From NCBI RefSeq assembly GCF_905397285.1, contig NZ_CAJPUX010000004.1:186001-250000 (forward strand): a DNA stretch of 64,000 bases, given 5' to 3'. The stretch is from Cupriavidus plantarum. GTDB lineage: Bacteria > Pseudomonadota > Gammaproteobacteria > Burkholderiales > Burkholderiaceae. Positions 8,769 through 18,189 of the stretch are shown one piece after another; positions within the stretch are counted from its first letter, which is position 1; every line of letters starts with the position of its first letter. Both the position numbers and the translations under genes were made by a program. The notes below the pieces were generated by a model. It was not told the origin of the DNA. It searched no databases and saw nothing but the letters and a program-made list of their open reading frames with translations.

Positions 8769-10046
8769 ATGTTCCACGACGATGCACGCGCGTTGTTGCG
8801 ACGGATGTTCGATGCCGCGATCGCGGCCGCGCAGTCGTCGCGCACGCTCTCGCGGCATCTTCCCCCTCCCCCGGCCTCGCCGCGCGGCAGGACGGTCGTG
8901 ATCGGCGCGGGCAAGGCGTCCGCCGCGATGGCGCGGGCGTTCGAGGACGCGTGGGCCGGCCCGCTCGAAGGCCTCGTCGTCACGCGCTATGGCTATGCCG
9001 TACCCTGCGACCGCATTGACATCGTCGAAGCCGCGCACCCCGTGCCTGACGCGGCGGGTCTCGATGCGGCGCGCCGCATGCTCGAACTCGTTTCCGGACT
9101 CACGGAAGACGATCTGGTCGTCAGCCTGATCTCCGGCGGCGGTTCCTCGCTGTTACCGCTGCCGCTGAATGGCCTGTCGCTGGCGGACAAGCAGGCCGTC
9201 AACCGCGCGCTGCTCGACTCCGGCGCAACCATCACGGAAATGAACTGCGTGCGCCGTCATCTCTCGGCGATCAAGGGCGGCCGCCTCGCCCTCGCCTGCC
9301 ATCCCGCGCGCGTGCACAACCTGCTGATCTCCGACGTGCCGGGCGACGATCCCATCGACATCGCCTCCGGACCGACCGTGCCCGATCCGACCACCCGCGC
9401 GGAAGCCATCGACATCGTGCGGCGCTACGGCATTGCCGTGCCCGACGGCGTGATGGCCGCGCTGGCATCCGATGCCGCGGAGACGGTCAAGCCTGGCGAC
9501 ACGCGCTTGCCGCCCATCGACACGACGCTGATCGCCACGCCGCGCATGGCGTTGGAAGCCGCCGCCGACGTTGCGCGACAAGCCGGCCTTGCCGTGCATG
9601 TGCTCGGCGACGCGATCGAAGGCGAGGCGCGCGACGTCGGCAAGGTGCTCGGCGCCATCGCCCGGCATGTGGCGGAGACCGGCGAGCCCTTCACGACGCC
9701 ATGCGTGCTGCTGTCCGGCGGCGAGACCACCGTGACCGTGCGGGAAGCCGGTCGCGGGGGCCGCAATGTCGAGTTCCTCCTCTCGCTGGCGCTGACGTTG
9801 CGCGGCATGCCCGGTGTCTACGCGCTTGCGGGCGATACCGATGGCGTGGACGGCAAAGAAGAGATTGCCGGTGCGGTCGTCGCGCCGGACACGCTGGAAC
9901 GTGCGCGGCAGCAAGGCTTGCGCGCGCGGGACGCGCTTGCGAACAACGATGGCCATGGTTTCTTCGGCGCGCTCGGCGATGCCGTGATAACGGGCCCCAC
10001 CCTGACCAATGTGAACGACTTTCGGGCGATCCTCATCGCGCCCTGA
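8769..10046 (+). CDS. ttuD: Glycerate 2-kinase/hydroxypyruvate reductase TtuD (MOFRL family)
   Basis: A 425-residue protein of the glycerate kinase type II (MOFRL) family, annotated as hydroxypyruvate reductase TtuD in tartrate operons; biochemically, relatives phosphorylate D-glycerate. Visible signatures are VIGAGKASAAMARAFE near the N-terminus, SLISGGGSSLLPLP, NCVRRHLSAIKGGRLA, DVPGDDPIDIASGPTVPD, and the C-terminal MOFRL block with AGDTDGVDGKEEIAGA. I chose the ATG at 8769 because GGAG stands six bases upstream; an in-frame ATG at 8700 lies within the upstream hairpin. It takes the glycerate or hydroxypyruvate made from tartrate towards glycolysis. Confidence 0.9.
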   Translation: MFHDDARALLRRMFDAAIAAAQSSRTLSRHLPPPPASPRGRTVVIGAGKASAAMARAFEDAWAGPLEGLVVTRYGYAVPCDRIDIVEAAHPVPDAAGLDAARRMLELVSGLTEDDLVVSLISGGGSSLLPLPLNGLSLADKQAVNRALLDSGATITEMNCVRRHLSAIKGGRLALACHPARVHNLLISDVPGDDPIDIASGPTVPDPTTRAEAIDIVRRYGIAVPDGVMAALASDAAETVKPGDTRLPPIDTTLIATPRMALEAAADVARQAGLAVHVLGDAIEGEARDVGKVLGAIARHVAETGEPFTTPCVLLSGGETTVTVREAGRGGRNVEFLLSLALTLRGMPGVYALAGDTDGVDGKEEIAGAVVAPDTLERARQQGLRARDALANNDGHGFFGALGDAVITGPTLTNVNDFRAILIAP

Positions 10047-10061
10047 TCTGGAGGATGTCCA

Positions 10062-11480
10062 ATGCGACGCCTGCGCAATGCCAAGATCGTGGCCACTCTC
10101 GGCCCCGCCAGCACGACGCCCGAAACCATCGGCGCGTTGTTCGATGCCGGAGCCGATGTCTTCCGCCTCAACTTCAGCCACGGCACCCACGAGGATCATC
10201 GCCATCGCCTGGAGACCATTCGTGCGATCGAGCGCGAGCGTGGCCGGCCGATCGGCGTGCTGCTGGACCTGCAGGGTCCCAAACTGCGCATCGGCACGTT
10301 CGCCGAAGGACCCGTGCAACTCGCCACGCATGCCGCATTCCGGCTGGACCTCGACGCTTCGACGCCTGGCTCCGTCACGCGCGTCAACCTGCCGCATCCC
10401 GAGATTTTCGCGGCGCTGCATGACGGCGCGGAACTGCTGCTGGACGACGGCAAGATCCGCCTGCGCGTCGATCGCCGCGGCGAGGACTTTGCGGAAACCA
10501 CGGTCATCGATGGCGGCATGCTGTCCGACCGCAAGGGCGTGAATGTGCCCGGCGTGGTACTGCCGATGTCCGCGATGACGGAAAAGGATCGCCGCGACCT
10601 CGACTTCGGCCTCGGACTCGGCGTGGACTGGATCGCGCTGTCGTTCGTGCAGCGCGCGGAGGACATCGAGGAGATCAAGGCGATCGTCGGCCATCGCGCG
10701 GGCATCGTCGCCAAGCTGGAAAAGCCCGCGGCGATCCAGAGCCTCGAGGCGATCGTCGCCGCCGCCGATGCGGTGATGGTCGCGCGCGGCGACCTCGGCG
10801 TGGAGATGCCGGCGGAGCTCGTGCCATCGCTGCAGAAGCAGATCGTGCGCGCATGCCGCAAGGCCGGCAAACCCGTGATCGTCGCCACGCAGATGCTGGA
10901 ATCGATGATCTCCGCACCGGTCCCCACGCGCGCCGAGGCTTCGGACGTGGCCACCGCGATCTACGACGGCGCGGACGCGGTAATGCTGTCCGCCGAATCC
11001 GCATCGGGGCGCTTTCCGGTGGAGGCGGTCGCGATGATGAACCGCATCGTCACGCGGACGGAGTCCGATCCGCTCTATCACGACGCGATCGAGGCCTCCC
11101 ACACGCCGCCGCGCGCGGAAGCCGCCGATGCCATCGGCTATGCGGTCCGGCATGTCGCCGCGCTGCTCAAGGTGCCCGCCACCGTGGCGTACACCAGCTC
11201 GGGCTACTCGGCCCTGCGCATGGCGCGCGAACGTCCCGAGGTACCGATCCTGGGCATGACGCCGCGCGTGGCCACCGCGCGCCGGCTCGCGCTCGCCTGG
11301 GGCGTGCACGCGGTGCTTTGCCACGAAGTGGCGGACGTGCTCGAGATGACGGAACTCGCGGGCCACACGGTACGGAAGGAAGGCTTCGGAGAAAGCGGCC
11401 AGCCGATCGTGATTTCCGCCGGACTGCCGTTCGCGGTGGCCGGTACCACGAACCTGCTGCGCATTGCTCAGGTGCAGTGA
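10062..11480 (+). CDS. ttuE: Pyruvate kinase (TtuE-type)
   Basis: A 472-residue pyruvate kinase converting phosphoenolpyruvate and ADP to pyruvate and ATP. It opens with RNAKIVATLGPASTTPETI and FRLNFSHGTHEDH, and carries the active-site helix VMVARGDLGVEMPAE and the VATQMLESMI block; the C-terminal domain is complete. GGAGG precedes the ATG by seven bases and the gap to ttuD is only 15 bp, so it is in the same transcript. Its place at the end of the catabolic enzymes matches ttuE of other tartrate operons. The genome will also have a housekeeping pyruvate kinase. Confidence 0.9.
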   Translation: MRRLRNAKIVATLGPASTTPETIGALFDAGADVFRLNFSHGTHEDHRHRLETIRAIERERGRPIGVLLDLQGPKLRIGTFAEGPVQLATHAAFRLDLDASTPGSVTRVNLPHPEIFAALHDGAELLLDDGKIRLRVDRRGEDFAETTVIDGGMLSDRKGVNVPGVVLPMSAMTEKDRRDLDFGLGLGVDWIALSFVQRAEDIEEIKAIVGHRAGIVAKLEKPAAIQSLEAIVAAADAVMVARGDLGVEMPAELVPSLQKQIVRACRKAGKPVIVATQMLESMISAPVPTRAEASDVATAIYDGADAVMLSAESASGRFPVEAVAMMNRIVTRTESDPLYHDAIEASHTPPRAEAADAIGYAVRHVAALLKVPATVAYTSSGYSALRMARERPEVPILGMTPRVATARRLALAWGVHAVLCHEVADVLEMTELAGHTVRKEGFGESGQPIVISAGLPFAVAGTTNLLRIAQVQ

Positions 11481-11517
11481 CGCCTCACCCCACACCATAA
11501 AACATCGGAGACAAATC

Positions 11518-12519
11518 ATGCGTACTTCTCACCGTGCCCACCCCACCGCGCGCATCTTGCGGGCCTCCCTGCTGGCGCTTGGCTTCGTCGTCGCCGCCAC
11601 GGCCGCCGCGCAGGACAAGGACTGGCCGTCCAAGCCGATCAGCCTGATCGTGCCGTTCCCGTCGGGCGGCACCACCGACGTGCTGGCGCGCGCGCTCGGC
11701 GACCAGCTCTCGAAGACCCTTGGCCAGCCCGTCATCGTCGAGAACCGTCCCGGCGCGGGCGCGACCGTCGGCGCCGATTACGTGGCCAAAGCGAAGCCGG
11801 ATGGCTATACGCTGCTGATGGGGGCGGTGCACCACACGATTGCGACCAGCGTGTACCGCAAGCTGCCGTACAGTTTCCAGAAGGACCTCGCGCCGATCAC
11901 GCCGATCGCGATGGTGCCCAACGTGCTGGTGGTGAACCCCGCGAAGACGCCCGCGAAAAACGTTGCGGAGTTTGTCGCCCTGGCGAAGAAGGCATCGCCC
12001 GAGTTCTCGTATGGCTCCAATGGCAACGGCACCGCGCAACACCTCATCGGGACGCAGTTCCAGGCCGCCACGGGTACGACATTGCTGCACGTGCCGTACA
12101 AGGGCAGCGGCCCGCTGACGACCGACCTGCTCGGCGGTCAGGTCACCATGTCGTTCGACACGCTGACTACCGTGCTGCCGCACATCAAGGCGGGCAAGCT
12201 TCAGGCGCTCGCGGTGACGACGGCCAGGCGGTCGAGCGCGATGCCCGATGTGCCGACGATGGAAGAGGCCGGGCTCAAGGGCTTCGACATCGGCACGTGG
12301 TTCGGCGTGCTGGCGCCGGCGGCCACGCCCAAGCCGATCGTCACGCGGCTGAACGCGGAGATCGTGAAGATCGTCAACTCGCCCGATTTCCGGCAACGCA
12401 TGCATGCGGCCGGCGCGGAACCGCTGTCGAGCACGCCCGAAGCATTCGCGAAGCGCATCGACGACGAGACCGCGAAATTCGCCGGCCTCGTCAAGGAAGG
12501 CAAGGTGACGATCGAATAG
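11518..12519 (+). CDS. Bug-family periplasmic binding protein (TctC-like)
   Basis: A 333-residue extracytoplasmic solute receptor of the tripartite tricarboxylate transporter (Bug) family. A cleavable signal peptide (RILRASLLALGFVVAATAAA) precedes the family start WPSKPISLIVPFPSGGTTD, and the conserved ligand loop GAGATVGADYVAKAKPDGYT follows. The ATG at 11518 has GGAG upstream. It follows pyruvate kinase by 37 bp, so it probably binds tartrate or a related hydroxyacid. No TctA/TctB membrane genes are close; it must borrow a distant membrane pair or act as a sensor. Confidence 0.88.
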   Translation: MRTSHRAHPTARILRASLLALGFVVAATAAAQDKDWPSKPISLIVPFPSGGTTDVLARALGDQLSKTLGQPVIVENRPGAGATVGADYVAKAKPDGYTLLMGAVHHTIATSVYRKLPYSFQKDLAPITPIAMVPNVLVVNPAKTPAKNVAEFVALAKKASPEFSYGSNGNGTAQHLIGTQFQAATGTTLLHVPYKGSGPLTTDLLGGQVTMSFDTLTTVLPHIKAGKLQALAVTTARRSSAMPDVPTMEEAGLKGFDIGTWFGVLAPAATPKPIVTRLNAEIVKIVNSPDFRQRMHAAGAEPLSSTPEAFAKRIDDETAKFAGLVKEGKVTIE

Positions 12520-12542
12520 GGTTCGCTTCCGGGCTTATGCGC

Positions 12543-12872
12543 TTATGCATTCACCACGCGGATCTCCAGCGAGGGCGCGCCGTCGGCGATCTCGAGCAGG
12601 CGATCGACGTTCGGATGGGCGCCGGGCCGGTTACGCGCATCCACGGTGTGCTCGGCGAATACGGCGAGCCCATGCTGGGCCGCCGCGGCGTCGAGCTTGC
12701 CGAATGACGCGCGCAGATAGTTGTAGACCGCGACGGAACCCTTCTTGCCCGGAACGTTGTCGATCGTGGCGGCGATTGCGCCGCCCGCGTCCACGAGCTC
12801 GATGCGCGCGATGGCGTCGATGCCGGGCAGTTGCGCGAGGTTGTCCTTGAAATCGCTGGCGGGTTGGATCAC
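12543..12872 (-). CDS. DUF2322 family protein
   Basis: A 109-residue cytoplasmic protein resembling the DUF2322 family, whose function is unknown. The likely start is a GTG at 12872, with GGAG eight bases upstream, giving IQPASDFKDNLAQLP at the N-terminus, the usual family opening. Longer forms starting upstream have no ribosome binding site. It is convergent with the tartrate operon and divergent from the MFS exporter at 13025. There is no signal peptide or membrane segment. Confidence 0.75.
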   Translation of the reverse strand: MIQPASDFKDNLAQLPGIDAIARIELVDAGGAIAATIDNVPGKKGSVAVYNYLRASFGKLDAAAAQHGLAVFAEHTVDARNRPGAHPNVDRLLEIADGAPSLEIRVVNA

Positions 12873-13024
12873 TGAAAGCACTCCGTAAGGTTGGGGATGG
12901 ATGTGGGCGTCATTGTATTCCTCGCGCAACCCCCGGCCATCTATGAACAGCCTTCAACAGCCTATCCATGCGCGGGGGCTTAATCGGGGGCGGGTAAACA
13001 CCGTAAGATCACACATTCCTCCAG

Positions 13025-14353
13025 ATGTGTCGCCCCCTCCCTCTCCGCGCAATGCAGCCTTGCCCTCCTTCACCGACCGCGTCGGCAGCACCGACCGCGC
13101 CCACATCCGCACCCGCCCCCGCTCCAGCACCGTTGACGCCCGCGAGCGCGGCCCAGGCCAGCAACCCGCTGCGCCTGATGCTGATTCTCAGCGCGCTGAT
13201 GTCGTTTGCGTCGATCTCCACCGACATGTACCTGCCGGCGCTGCCCGCCATCGCGCGCGAGCTGCACGCGAGCGCGGCGAGCATCGAGCTGACGCTGTCC
13301 GCGTTCCTGATCGGCTTCACCGCCGGCCAGTTGCTGTGGGGACCCATCGCGGACCGGCGCGGGCGGCGGCTGCCGATTGCGGCAGGCCTCGTGTTCTTCG
13401 TGATCGGTTCGGCCGGGTGCGCGCTGTCCGACACGGTGTGGCAGATGATGGGCTGGCGCGTCGTGCAGGCGCTTGGCGCGAGCGTGGGTCCGGTGCTGGC
13501 GCGCGCCATGGTGCGTGACCTCTACGCGCGGGAAGATGGCGCGCGCATGCTCTCCACGCTCATCCTGATCATGGGCATCGCGCCGCTGGCCGGCCCGCTG
13601 CTCGGCGGGCAGATCCTCGCGCTCTGGAACTGGCAGGGCATTTTCTGGACGCTTGTGATCGTCGGCCTGCTGACCATCGGCGCGCTGCGCTTCCTGCCGG
13701 AGACGCTGCCCGCCGCCCGACGCGTGACGACGCCCCTGCGCTATGTCCTGAAGGACTATGTCGCGCTGGCGCAGGACGCGCGACTAATCGGGTACGGGCT
13801 CTCGGGGGGCTTCTATTACGCGGGCGCCTATGCGTTCGTGATCGGCACGCCGTTCGCTTACATCGAGTATTACCACGTGTCGCCGCAGATGTACGGCCTG
13901 CTGTTCGGCTTCAACGTGCTGGGCATGATGGGCGCCAACTTCCTCAACGCGCGCCTGCTGCGCGCCATCGGCAGCGCGCGGCTGTTCCATCTCGGCACAT
14001 GGATCCTCGCGCTGTCCGGCATCGTGCTCGCCCTTGACGCCCGATTCGGCTGGGGCGGCCTTGCGGGCCTCGTGCTGCCGCTGTTTTTCTATATGTCGAT
14101 GAACGGCTTCATCGTCGCGAACTCCGTCGCGGGCGCGCTCGCCGCGTTCCCGCACAAGGCCGGCTCCGCCTCGTCGCTGCTCGGGGCGATGCATTACGGC
14201 AGCGGCATCCTCAGCGCGGCCCTGGTCGGATGGTGCGCCGACGGCACGCCGTGGACGATGGGCTGGATCATGGGCGTCTCCGGGGTAGGCAGCCTCGTGA
14301 CGTCGATCGTCTCCACGCGGATTCATGCGCGGCGGGCGCTGACGGTTCGCTGA
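13025..14353 (+). CDS. MFS multidrug exporter, Bcr/CflA type
   Basis: A proton-driven drug efflux carrier of the DHA1 (12-segment) family, about 442 residues from the first ATG. After a low-complexity Ala/Pro-rich leader come FASISTDMYLPALPAIA, typical of Bcr/CflA proteins, LLWGPIADRRGRRLP (loop 2-3 motif) and the antiporter motif region RVVQALGASVGPVLARAMVRD. The start is unsure: ATG at 13025 or 13052, neither with a good ribosome binding site, and the Ala/Pro leader may not be translated in full. It stands alone between DUF2322 (divergent) and the sulfur genes. The exported compound is unknown. Confidence 0.85.
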   Translation: MCRPLPLRAMQPCPPSPTASAAPTAPTSAPAPAPAPLTPASAAQASNPLRLMLILSALMSFASISTDMYLPALPAIARELHASAASIELTLSAFLIGFTAGQLLWGPIADRRGRRLPIAAGLVFFVIGSAGCALSDTVWQMMGWRVVQALGASVGPVLARAMVRDLYAREDGARMLSTLILIMGIAPLAGPLLGGQILALWNWQGIFWTLVIVGLLTIGALRFLPETLPAARRVTTPLRYVLKDYVALAQDARLIGYGLSGGFYYAGAYAFVIGTPFAYIEYYHVSPQMYGLLFGFNVLGMMGANFLNARLLRAIGSARLFHLGTWILALSGIVLALDARFGWGGLAGLVLPLFFYMSMNGFIVANSVAGALAAFPHKAGSASSLLGAMHYGSGILSAALVGWCADGTPWTMGWIMGVSGVGSLVTSIVSTRIHARRALTVR

Positions 14354-14396
14354 TGGTTCGCTGACGGTCGATCGCGTCGTCCCGGCGTCACCACCA

Positions 14397-14422
14397 GCGG
14401 CCGCATAACGACATGCGGCCGC
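14397..14422 (+). terminator. Strong hairpin after the MFS exporter
   Basis: GCGGCCGCAT-AACGAC-ATGCGGCCGC has perfect 10-bp arms and lies 44 bp after the stop codon. There is no T-run, so it may protect the 3' end or assist rho-dependent ending rather than act as a classical terminator. Confidence 0.5.
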
Positions 14423-14514
14423 ACCGCATGCGCACATGACAATACGTTCGTTCCCGTCAGGGGCGGATTCTGGCGACCATTGCCAGTCCCATCCCATCTC
14501 GACAGGAACGACTC

Positions 14515-15498
14515 ATGGCCCACCTGACTCCCTGGCTCCGCCGGATCACCTCCGCCCTCGGCGCAACCGCCCTGCTGGCGGGCATTGTCGCCACCGCACC
14601 CGCCCACGCCGCCGACCAGACCGTTCGCGTCGGCTTCCAGAAGGCCGGACTGCTTGCCGTGCTCAAGGCCCAGGGCTCGCTCGAGAAGAAACTCGCTCCG
14701 CTCGGCTACAAGGTCGAATGGAAGGAATTCCCGGCCGGTCCGCAGTTGCTCGAGGCCCTCAATGCGAACGGCATCGACTTTGGCTACACCGGCGCCCCGC
14801 CGGCCGTGTTCGCGCAGGCCGCGAAGACGGACTTCGTGTACGTGGGCGCGGAGCCCGGCGGCAAGTCCAATGAAGCGCTCTTCGTGCTTGAAAGCTCGCC
14901 GTTCCGTACCGTGAGCGATCTCAAGGGCAAGCGCATCGCGCTGCAGAAGGGATCCAGCTCCAACTACCTGCTGGTGCAGCTGCTCAAGAAGAACGGTCTG
15001 TCCTTTGCCGATATCCAGCCGATCTACCTGCCGCCCGCCGATGCCCGCGCCGCTTTCGAGAGCGGCAAGGTCGACGCCTGGGTGGTCTGGGACCCGTACT
15101 ACGCGCTGGCCCAGCAGTCGCTGAAGGTGCGTACCGTGGCCGACTATGAAGGCGTACCGTCGCCGTTCAACTTCTACGAAGCCACGCGCCGGTTTGCCGA
15201 AGGCCATCCGAAAGCCGTGAACGCGATCCTCGAACAACTTCGCGCGTCGGGCCTGTGGGTGACCAAGCATCCGACCGAGACCGCCAACCTGCTCGCGCCG
15301 TCGCTGGGCCTCTCCGTGCCGATCGTCGAGACGTGGCTCAAACGCGTGCCTTATGGCGTCACGCCCGTCACCCCCGAGGTCACCGCGACCCAGCAGCGCG
15401 TGGCGGACCTGTTCCACGAGCAGAAGCTGATTCCGGTGCCCGTGGTCGTGAGCCAGAACGTGTGGCAGGCGAACTTCTCGCTGGCCGCCAAGGACTGA
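14515..15498 (+). CDS. SsuA-like aliphatic sulfonate binding protein
   Basis: A 327-residue periplasmic receptor of the SsuA/TauA/NMT1 type. A signal peptide of about 32 residues (LLAGIVATAPAHA) leads into QTVRVGFQKAGLLAVLKAQG, the usual SsuA start. Later motifs include FGYTGAPPAVFAQAAKTDFVYVG (read in two parts, about 85-108), GKRIALQKGSSSNYLL and DAWVVWDPYYAL. It probably captures alkanesulfonates for the flavoenzymes encoded just downstream. No SsuB ATPase or SsuC permease lies in the window, so it depends on a transporter elsewhere. The enzyme DszB has the same fold, but this protein has a signal peptide and no cysteine, which argues against a desulfinase. Confidence 0.87.
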   Translation: MAHLTPWLRRITSALGATALLAGIVATAPAHAADQTVRVGFQKAGLLAVLKAQGSLEKKLAPLGYKVEWKEFPAGPQLLEALNANGIDFGYTGAPPAVFAQAAKTDFVYVGAEPGGKSNEALFVLESSPFRTVSDLKGKRIALQKGSSSNYLLVQLLKKNGLSFADIQPIYLPPADARAAFESGKVDAWVVWDPYYALAQQSLKVRTVADYEGVPSPFNFYEATRRFAEGHPKAVNAILEQLRASGLWVTKHPTETANLLAPSLGLSVPIVETWLKRVPYGVTPVTPEVTATQQRVADLFHEQKLIPVPVVVSQNVWQANFSLAAKD

Positions 15499-15597
15499 CC
15501 AGCGCCGAAGCACATATCCATATCCTGATTCCTTCGTTCCAGCGGCACAGCGCCGGCCATATGCTTGCAGGTCATGTGTCGCTGACAGGAAGGTTTC

Positions 15598-16824
15598 ATG
15601 AACGCCCCTTTGCAACTCGATTCGCTGGACTCGCTGTACCCGCTGCAAACCGCGCTTGACGCCCTGCCGGAGCTTGCCCGGCAGATCGGCGCCGATGCCG
15701 CCGCGCGTGAAGCGCGACGCGTGCTGCCGTACGAAGGCTTCGCGCTGTTCCGCAAGTCCGGGCTCGGCGCGCTGCGGCTGCCGGTCGCTTGGGGCGGACT
15801 CGGTGGCACGCTCGTCGATCTGTTCGATGCGGTCACGACGATTGCCGCGGAAGAGTCCAACGTCGCGCATGCGCTGCGCATCCACTACGACCAGACGGAA
15901 GTGCTGCGGCTGTCGCCGCGCTCTCCGTTCCACGACGTGCAGATCCGGCGCATCGTGGAAGGCGCGATCTTCGGCGGCGCATCCACCGAGCGCACGACAT
16001 CGCGCCCCGGTGAAATCCAGACCGCGCTGCGCCGCGACGGCGATCGTTACCTGCTTTCCGGCCGCAAGTATTATTCCACCGGCACCGCGTTCTCCGACTA
16101 CGCGCGCATCAACGTGCTCGGCGTCGATGGGGAACCCGTCCTGATCGTGATTCCCGTGAACCGCCCCGGCTTCAGCATCGTCGATGACTGGGACGGCATG
16201 GGCCAACGCATGACCGCGAGCGGCAGCCTGGTGTTCGACAACGTCGAGGTCTTTCCCGACGAGGTGGCTCCGCGCGACAGCACCACGCTCGTGGGCCGCC
16301 ATTGTGGCGCGCTGCGGCAGCTGCACCTCGTCGCCGTCGCGGCCGGCATCGTGCGCAATGCATGGCACGATGCGCGCCGCTACGTCATCGAGCACGGTCG
16401 TCCCGCGCTCCACAGCCCCGCGCCGAGCGCGCGCGAGGACCATTTCATCCAGGGCGTGATCGGCGACCTCGCGGCACATAGCCATGCGATCGACGGACTC
16501 GTGCGCGAAAACGCCCGCGCGCTGGACCGATCGGCCGATGCCATCGCCAACGGCGCGGCCAACGCCGAGGAACTGGTGCTGGCCGGCGCGCTCGCCACCG
16601 CCCAGACGCAACTCGTGGTCAGCAAGCTCGCGCTGCATGCGGGCGAGCGCATGTTCGAAGCGGGCGGCGCATCGTTTACGGCGCGCGCCCACAACTTCGA
16701 TCGCCACTGGCGCAACCTGCGCACGATCTTCAGCCACAATCCGCTCCTGCACAAGGCGCGCGTCGTGGGGGCCTACCACCTCAACGGCGAAACCACGCAC
16801 CTGACGGAAGGCCGCGTTTTCTGA
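15598..16824 (+). CDS. Acyl-CoA dehydrogenase-like flavoenzyme (SfnB/DszC family)
   Basis: A 408-residue flavoprotein with the acyl-CoA dehydrogenase fold. It belongs to the branch used for sulfur acquisition (SfnB, DszC), which use reduced flavin to oxygenate organosulfur compounds. Seen features: LRLPVAWGGLGGTLVD near residue 60, FGGASTERTTSRPGE (the flavin-contact region), LSGRKYYSTGTAFSDYARI, and a C-terminal helical bundle with FDRHWRNLRTIFSHNPLLHK. The conserved acyl-CoA dehydrogenase base is not evident, in line with a monooxygenase role. It follows the SsuA-like gene by 99 bp and precedes an LLM monooxygenase by 20 bp, so the three form one sulfur-scavenging transcript. Confidence 0.85.
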   Translation: MNAPLQLDSLDSLYPLQTALDALPELARQIGADAAAREARRVLPYEGFALFRKSGLGALRLPVAWGGLGGTLVDLFDAVTTIAAEESNVAHALRIHYDQTEVLRLSPRSPFHDVQIRRIVEGAIFGGASTERTTSRPGEIQTALRRDGDRYLLSGRKYYSTGTAFSDYARINVLGVDGEPVLIVIPVNRPGFSIVDDWDGMGQRMTASGSLVFDNVEVFPDEVAPRDSTTLVGRHCGALRQLHLVAVAAGIVRNAWHDARRYVIEHGRPALHSPAPSAREDHFIQGVIGDLAAHSHAIDGLVRENARALDRSADAIANGAANAEELVLAGALATAQTQLVVSKLALHAGERMFEAGGASFTARAHNFDRHWRNLRTIFSHNPLLHKARVVGAYHLNGETTHLTEGRVF

Positions 16825-16844
16825 AGCATCTCCGGACATCTTCC

Positions 16845-18185
16845 ATGACCAAGGCCACGCCACCGCGTCAGCTCCATCTGAACCTCAACGCGCTGCATTC
16901 GGGCTTCGTGCCTTCGGCATGGCGCGTGCCCGATGCCGATCCCCGCGCGTTCGTCGACATCCAGCACTACGTCCGGCTCGCGCAGATCGCCGAGGCCGGC
17001 AAGTTCGACGCGATGTTCCTCGCGGACAACGCCTCGATCGCCGACCAGATCGACTTTCGCCCGATCACTGCGCTCGAGCCCACGCTGCTGCTCGCGTGCG
17101 TGGCCATGGCCACCACGCACATCGGACTCGTGGCGACGCTCTCTACGAGCTACAACGAGCCGTACAACGTCGCGCGCCGCTTTGCCACGCTCGACATCGT
17201 GAGCAACGGCCGCGCGGGATGGAACGTCGTGACGACGGCCGATGCCGGCTCCGCGCGCAACTTCGGCCGCCTCGCGCCGCCCGATCACGCGCAGCGTTAC
17301 GCACGCGCCGACGAGTTCACGCGCGTGGTCAAGTCGCTGTGGGACAGCTGGGAGGACGGCGCGTTTGTCGGCGACAAGCATTCCGGGCGCTTTGTCGACA
17401 CCGCAAAACTGCAGCCCATCGCCCATCACGGCGCGTTCTTCGATGTGCAGGGCCCGCTCAATCAGCCGCGTCCGCCGCAGGGACACCCGGTGCTGTTCCA
17501 GGCTGGCGGCTCGTCCGATGGCCGCGAGCTGGCGGCACTCCATGCGGAAGCCGTGTTTTCCGCGGCACAGTCGTTCGAGGAAGCGTTCGCTTACCGCGCG
17601 GAGATCAACCAGCGTGCCGAAGCGCTCGGCCGCGGGCAGCATGCGGTCAAGGTGTTGCCCGGCCTCACGACGATCATCGGCGCCACGGAGGCCGAAGCGA
17701 TCGCCCGGCGCGATGCACTGGTCGACCTCATTCCCTGGACATATAGCCTGAACCGCCTTGCCGGCACGCTCGGTATCTCCGCGGACCGGCTGTCGCTCGA
17801 CCAGCCGCTGCCGGACGACCTCGTGCGGCCCGCGAACGGCAACCATACCTTCTTCCGTGCGACCGTGGCCTTCGCCCAGCAGCGTGGCCTGACCGTGCGC
17901 AACCTGATCCGCGAGCTCGCGGGCGGCGGTGGTCATCGCGTCATCGTCGGCACGCCCGAACAGATCGCCGACGATATCGAGCACTGGTTCGTCAACGGCG
18001 CGGCTGACGGCTTCAACCTGATGCCGGATGTGCTGCCCGACGGGGTGCAGGCGTTCGTCGATGGCGTGGTGCCGATCCTCCAGAAACGCGGGCTGTTCCG
18101 TACCGAATACGAAGGACGCACCCTGCGCGATCATCTGGGACTGGCACGTCCGCAGGGACGGACCTCCGCGCGCAAGGTGGCCTGA
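16845..18185 (+). CDS. LLM-class flavin-dependent monooxygenase (NtaA/SnaA/DszA type)
   Basis: A 446-residue bacterial-luciferase-like monooxygenase of the nitrilotriacetate/DszA subfamily, which uses reduced FMN from a separate reductase. The N-terminus carries LHLNLNALHSGFVPSAWR, followed by FDAMFLADN, the barrel segment ATLSTSYNEPYNVARRFATL, the subfamily signature SNGRAGWNVVTTAD, and FQAGGSSDGRELA. Its partner flavoenzyme lies 20 bp upstream and an SsuA-like receptor starts the operon, so cleavage of a C-S bond in a sulfonate or sulfone is likely. No flavin reductase gene is in the window. It is convergent with the ABC importer genes, four bases apart. Confidence 0.88.
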   Translation: MTKATPPRQLHLNLNALHSGFVPSAWRVPDADPRAFVDIQHYVRLAQIAEAGKFDAMFLADNASIADQIDFRPITALEPTLLLACVAMATTHIGLVATLSTSYNEPYNVARRFATLDIVSNGRAGWNVVTTADAGSARNFGRLAPPDHAQRYARADEFTRVVKSLWDSWEDGAFVGDKHSGRFVDTAKLQPIAHHGAFFDVQGPLNQPRPPQGHPVLFQAGGSSDGRELAALHAEAVFSAAQSFEEAFAYRAEINQRAEALGRGQHAVKVLPGLTTIIGATEAEAIARRDALVDLIPWTYSLNRLAGTLGISADRLSLDQPLPDDLVRPANGNHTFFRATVAFAQQRGLTVRNLIRELAGGGGHRVIVGTPEQIADDIEHWFVNGAADGFNLMPDVLPDGVQAFVDGVVPILQKRGLFRTEYEGRTLRDHLGLARPQGRTSARKVA

Positions 18186-18189
18186 CGAT

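Noticed and set aside
9153..11519. Minus-strand open frame of 788 codons opposite ttuD and pyruvate kinase
   Set aside because: Shadow; its sequence is repetitive Arg/His/Gly and crosses two real genes and their junction.
14323..16863. Minus-strand open frame of 846 codons opposite the sulfur genes
   Set aside because: Shadow of well-supported plus-strand genes with ribosome binding sites and family motifs.
14515..18185. DszABC-like desulfurisation operon (SsuA-like protein as DszB)
   Set aside because: The fold and order are suggestive, but the SsuA-like protein has a cleavable signal peptide and no cysteine, while DszB is cytoplasmic with a catalytic cysteine.
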